Of a DNA stretch of 5,803 nt, positions 5,108-5,803 are shown piece by piece. A model generated the notes under the pieces. That model saw only the letters and a program-made list of their open reading frames with translations. It was not told the DNA's origin and searched no databases. The translations under genes were made by a program, and so were the position numbers. This stretch comes from Vulcanimicrobiota bacterium (GTDB lineage Bacteria > Vulcanimicrobiota > Vulcanimicrobiia > Vulcanimicrobiales > Vulcanimicrobiaceae): positions 1-5,803 of the forward strand of contig JASHXG010000312.1 in the NCBI GenBank assembly GCA_030043675.1, in the 5' to 3' direction. Each line of letters starts with the position of its first letter. Positions within the stretch are counted from its first letter, which is position 1.

Positions 5108-5803
5108 GTGGTGACGGCACGGCGGATTTCCCTGGTGCGAGCGGACGTTATGGCGTACGTCGCTCTCGGCATCAACCTCGCCGTTACGGTCCCCCTCGCA
5201 TACGTCCTCAACATCTGGCAAGATGAGGCGTACACGTTGCAGACAACCAGCCGCGGCTTGGGATACGCATTCCATCAAGCGATCGGTTTCGAACAAAACG
5301 CGCCGCTTTATTTCATGCTGCTGACCCTGTGGCGCCACGTGAGCGCCGGCGTCTTCTCGTTGCGGCTCTTCTCGGTCGTCTGCATCGCGGTCGCGCTCGC
5401 GCTCGTGCCGGCCCTGGTGCGCCGCTACGTGCCCAAGGCCGACCCCGGCTTGGTGACCCTAGCGGCGGCCTGCAACCCGTTTGCCGTTTGGGCAGCGGTC
5501 GAGATGCGCGTTTACGCGATGATCGTGCTCGTATCGGCGCTCCTGCTGTTGTCGTGCTTCGATGCATTTTTCACCGATCGGCCATCGCGATGGGCGCCGG
5601 CACTGTACGCAATTTGCGCGGCGGTCGCGCTCTACACCCAATACTACCTCGCGTTCCTGGTAGCCGCGCAGGCAGTTACGATCTTGATCTACCGGCGAGC
5701 GGCCCTGGTTCGCTTCGCGATCGCCGCAGGGGCGGCGGCGCTCGCGTTTGCGCCGATGCTTGCGATCGTCCCGGCCGAAGTAGCAAACTTCAAAAGGGGC
5801 CTT
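5108..5803 (+). CDS. GT39/ArnT-like membrane glycosyltransferase, N-terminal part
   Basis: The frame is open to the window end; 232 codons are visible and the C-terminus is missing. The protein begins with a basic segment (ARRISLVRAD) and a first membrane helix (about 15-34). Next comes WQDEAYTL (37-44), with the D39-E40 acidic pair of the first outer loop that is catalytic or metal-linked in PMT/ArnT-type enzymes. It continues with NAPLYFMLLTLW (64-75) and SLRLFSV (84-90), both typical of GT39, and CNPFAVWAAVEMRVYA (122-137) with the common E-x-R-x-Y pattern. Several further membrane helices follow. Such enzymes move a sugar or aminosugar from a polyprenyl-phosphate carrier onto lipid, glycan or protein on the outer membrane face. 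The start is uncertain: GTG 5108 or 5111 follow a good -10 box by seven to ten bases (leaderless), while ATG 5150 has a weak GAGCGGA only four bases away. GTG 5063 would place the start before the promoter. It is divergent from the GT87 gene. Confidence 0.78.
   Translation, partial: MVTARRISLVRADVMAYVALGINLAVTVPLAYVLNIWQDEAYTLQTTSRGLGYAFHQAIGFEQNAPLYFMLLTLWRHVSAGVFSLRLFSVVCIAVALALVPALVRRYVPKADPGLVTLAAACNPFAVWAAVEMRVYAMIVLVSALLLLSCFDAFFTDRPSRWAPALYAICAAVALYTQYYLAFLVAAQAVTILIYRRAALVRFAIAAGAAALAFAPMLAIVPAEVANFKRGL

Noticed and set aside
4985..5338. N-terminal extension of the GT87 frame on the minus strand
   Set aside because: The extra 118 residues show no membrane or family features and run antisense through the divergent promoter region and the GT39 coding sequence; ATG 4984 directly precedes the first membrane helix.

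Overview
The window is GC-rich chromosomal DNA from a bacterium, densely coded, with no sign of mobile elements, tRNA, rRNA or CRISPR. The style of the genes (free-standing GerE/LuxR regulators, multi-pass GT87 and GT39 glycosyltransferases, a deacetylase coupled to an FAD oxidoreductase, starts without Shine-Dalgarno sites) would fit an uncultured soil lineage such as Candidatus Eremiobacterota/Vulcanimicrobiota. This is an impression from protein style, held at low to moderate confidence; nothing here is a taxonomic marker.

Layout. (1) 1-1526, plus strand: the C-terminal part of an FAD/NAD(P)-dependent oxidoreductase overlaps by ATGA a NodB-type polysaccharide deacetylase. This looks like the end of a glycan or cell-envelope operon. 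(2) 1516-2730, plus strand: a plausible sigma-70-type promoter drives a 374-residue regulator with an unassigned N-terminal sensor region and a C-terminal LuxR/GerE helix-turn-helix. (3) 2731-2985: a 255-base gap with a perfect 10-bp hairpin, a possibly structured leader, and a possible 32-codon small ORF that stops one base before the next gene's best ATG. (4) 2986-3612, plus strand: a NarL/FixJ-type response regulator whose receiver keeps the phospho-acceptor Asp but has lost the usual acidic pair. (5) 3533-4984, minus strand: a polytopic GT87 (DUF2029) family glycosyltransferase, converging on the response regulator and overlapping it tail to tail by 80 bp. (6) 4985-5107: a short divergent promoter region. 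(7) 5108-5803, plus strand: the N-terminal 232 codons of a GT39/ArnT-like membrane glycosyltransferase, cut by the window end.

How they fit together: two polyprenyl-phosphate-sugar-type membrane glycosyltransferases and a deacetylase/oxidoreductase pair suggest surface polysaccharide or glycolipid synthesis, with two LuxR-type regulators lying between the two enzyme groups. No histidine kinase is present, and a regulatory link to the glycan genes is inferred from position only. I do not see a clear new multi-gene system. The most worthwhile leads are the small ORF before the response regulator, the atypical receiver, and the divergent pair of apparently leaderless glycosyltransferase genes.
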